DNA of 33,463 nucleotides from assembly GCF_000513195.1 (NCBI RefSeq), contig NZ_CBVI010000110.1:1-33463 (forward strand). The letters are read 5' to 3'. Shown in pieces: positions 32,310 to 33,463 of the stretch. The notes beneath the pieces are model-generated. The model ran no database searches, had not been told where the DNA came from, and saw nothing but the letters and a program-made list of their open reading frames with translations. Positions within the stretch are counted from its first letter, which is position 1; each line of letters begins with the position of its first letter. The DNA is from Bacteroides timonensis (GTDB taxonomy: Bacteria > Bacteroidota > Bacteroidia > Bacteroidales > Bacteroidaceae). A program made the translations under genes and the position numbers.

Positions 32310-33463
32310 CTATTTATTACTTGAATTATTTATATTATTCTGAGCAGATAATACCGGCTCAAAAAAAAGTTCAACCTTTGCACAACGGTTTACTTGTATA
32401 GGCTGATAATCGTTCACCCCACCTTTACATACTTTAGTAATCCGATTCTGAGAAACTCCCCGTTTTACAAGCTCTTCAGATATATAATCTGCACGACATA
32501 TACTCAGGTTCTGATTTCGTATTGCATCACCTGTTGCACTATCGGCAGTACCGATTACTCGTAATCGGAGATTATATTTTTTACATATACGGGCAAGCTC
32601 ATCCGCATTGGCTAGCTGGGAAGGGTCTGTAAGCTGGTCTGTATCGACCAAAAAGAAGAACATGATAGGAGAACCTATACACTCCTTTCCAGAAAAAAGC
32701 AGTTTCAAATATTCTTTTCCAGTACAGAGGTTATCAGCATTATATATATCAGAATTCCCAGTAGTTATCGTATCATTCCCCATTAATTTTCCTCCAATTT
32801 CATTTGCGTCAATGAAGGTATTGCCTGTTTCCTCATCCATGTTAGTTGAAGAAAGGAGTCTTGCCCTTAATGAATTCAGCCCATCATAATCATTCTTCGG
32901 GTAATCATTGTTTTGAAGAGAGCTTGCATCATCTGTTTTCTTCCGCTTAAAAAGGCCATTGTATTTATCAAGAATGCCTTCTATCTCAAAAATCTTCTTC
33001 ATTTCGTTAATTATCCGTATATCCTGATCATGAATATTCCGGTAATCAGAATTATGGCGAGTTAGTTCTTGATTAGAAGCTATGAGTTGGGCATTTTGAT
33101 CAATATAAGGTTGGGCGTCAATAGCACGCCTCCATCCTTTGTTACCGATCGCGAATGATAATCCGGCTGTTAAATGGAACATGTTATCGCCAAACTTATT
33201 CTTATTTCCAACCCCATCAAAATCCCGGAAGGTAGTAGCGCCACCTAATTCAAATGTTAAAAGCAGGGTCTTATTGAGCCTGAGCTTACTAAGAACACCA
33301 TAATTCATAGCAAAAGGATGTCGTTCCGTTTGTTTATTATAGATAATACCACATCCAATGAAGGGTATCAAACTCCACCGATTATTCGGCTCATATCCTC
33401 GGATTTGCGTTATCATATCCAAAAGCAAATCTACATGAACTGAATGATAGCTCTGTCTCTGAA
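32310..33463 (-). CDS. OmpA-family outer membrane protein (N-terminus outside window)
   Basis: The frame is open to the right edge, so the start is missing; at least 384 residues are visible. The N-terminal part is the end of a small beta-barrel (NNRWSLIPFIGCGIIYNKQT, then LLLTFELGGATTFRDFDG, then FHLTAGLSFAIG). A coil follows (about 118-165), then a Cys-containing segment with YLKLLFSGKECIGSPIMFFF. The C-terminal domain is OmpA-like: RLRVIGTADSATGDAIRNQN, LSICRADYISEELVKRGVSQ, RCAKVELFFE, expected to bind peptidoglycan. Membrane anchoring would tie the outer membrane to the cell wall. It is followed after 12 bp by the repeat-protein gene. Confidence 0.85.
   Translation of the reverse strand, partial: QRQSYHSVHVDLLLDMITQIRGYEPNNRWSLIPFIGCGIIYNKQTERHPFAMNYGVLSKLRLNKTLLLTFELGGATTFRDFDGVGNKNKFGDNMFHLTAGLSFAIGNKGWRRAIDAQPYIDQNAQLIASNQELTRHNSDYRNIHDQDIRIINEMKKIFEIEGILDKYNGLFKRKKTDDASSLQNNDYPKNDYDGLNSLRARLLSSTNMDEETGNTFIDANEIGGKLMGNDTITTGNSDIYNADNLCTGKEYLKLLFSGKECIGSPIMFFFLVDTDQLTDPSQLANADELARICKKYNLRLRVIGTADSATGDAIRNQNLSICRADYISEELVKRGVSQNRITKVCKGGVNDYQPIQVNRCAKVELFFEPVLSAQNNINNSSNK

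Overview
The window looks like a piece of a gut Bacteroidales chromosome (Bacteroides or Parabacteroides type). This rests on TAnnTTTG-type -7 promoter boxes, a fimbrillin-like lipoprotein with an acidic export signal, an OmpA-family outer membrane protein, and the gene content overall. I could run no search, so family names come from motifs read in the translations.

Bases 1-25099 (+ strand) are most of an extracellular contractile injection system (eCIS, of the Afp/PVC/MAC/Bacteroidales injection system kind). In order: the end of a sheath gene, two tube proteins, a small DUF5908-like protein, a LysM adaptor, a VgrG spike, a PAAR tip, a gp25 baseplate protein, an M15 peptidase, a large baseplate-J protein, a short fibre-like protein, a second baseplate-J protein, a very long tape-measure-type protein, a DUF4157 (eCIS-core) protein and an AAA+ ATPase. 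The DUF4157 protein and the AAA+ ATPase, with no T6SS membrane-complex genes, mark it as eCIS rather than type VI secretion or a tailed phage.

This GC-rich backbone is interrupted by cargo. A small gene plus a GNAT acetyltransferase sit between PAAR and gp25 (4.2-5.1 kb). A larger island lies between the M15 peptidase and the first baseplate-J gene (6.1-12.7 kb). It holds a fimbrillin-like surface lipoprotein, two AT-rich candidate effectors that share an N-terminus, two copies of a 149-bp direct repeat, a RelE/HigB-like toxin with an XRE antitoxin, a KilA-N pseudogene, and a DUF1016 nuclease gene that has lost its catalytic middle. The 5' end of the baseplate-J gene and its upstream terminator occur twice (11.66-11.83 and 12.68-12.85 kb), a scar suggesting cargo is exchanged by recombination at this site.

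Bases 25207-29395 (- strand, convergent with the eCIS and separated by a bidirectional hairpin) hold the most interesting unit: four genes overlapping by 1, 1 and 8 nt. They encode a SatD-like protein (divergent cyclase-like palm domain plus HTH), a DUF3307 multi-pass membrane protein, an OLD-family ATPase-TOPRIM nuclease (GajA-like) and a compact UvrD-like helicase (GajB-like). The promoter is overlapped by the first of three 16-bp palindromes spaced exactly 28 bp apart. It reads as a Gabija-type defence pair locked into one transcript with a possible nucleotide-signalling and membrane module under operator control.

Bases 29405-33463 (- strand) hold small Bacteroidales hypothetical genes, a calcineurin-like phosphoesterase with a good promoter, a repeat protein broken by a one-base slip in an A tract, and the C-terminal part of an OmpA-family protein that runs off the window.
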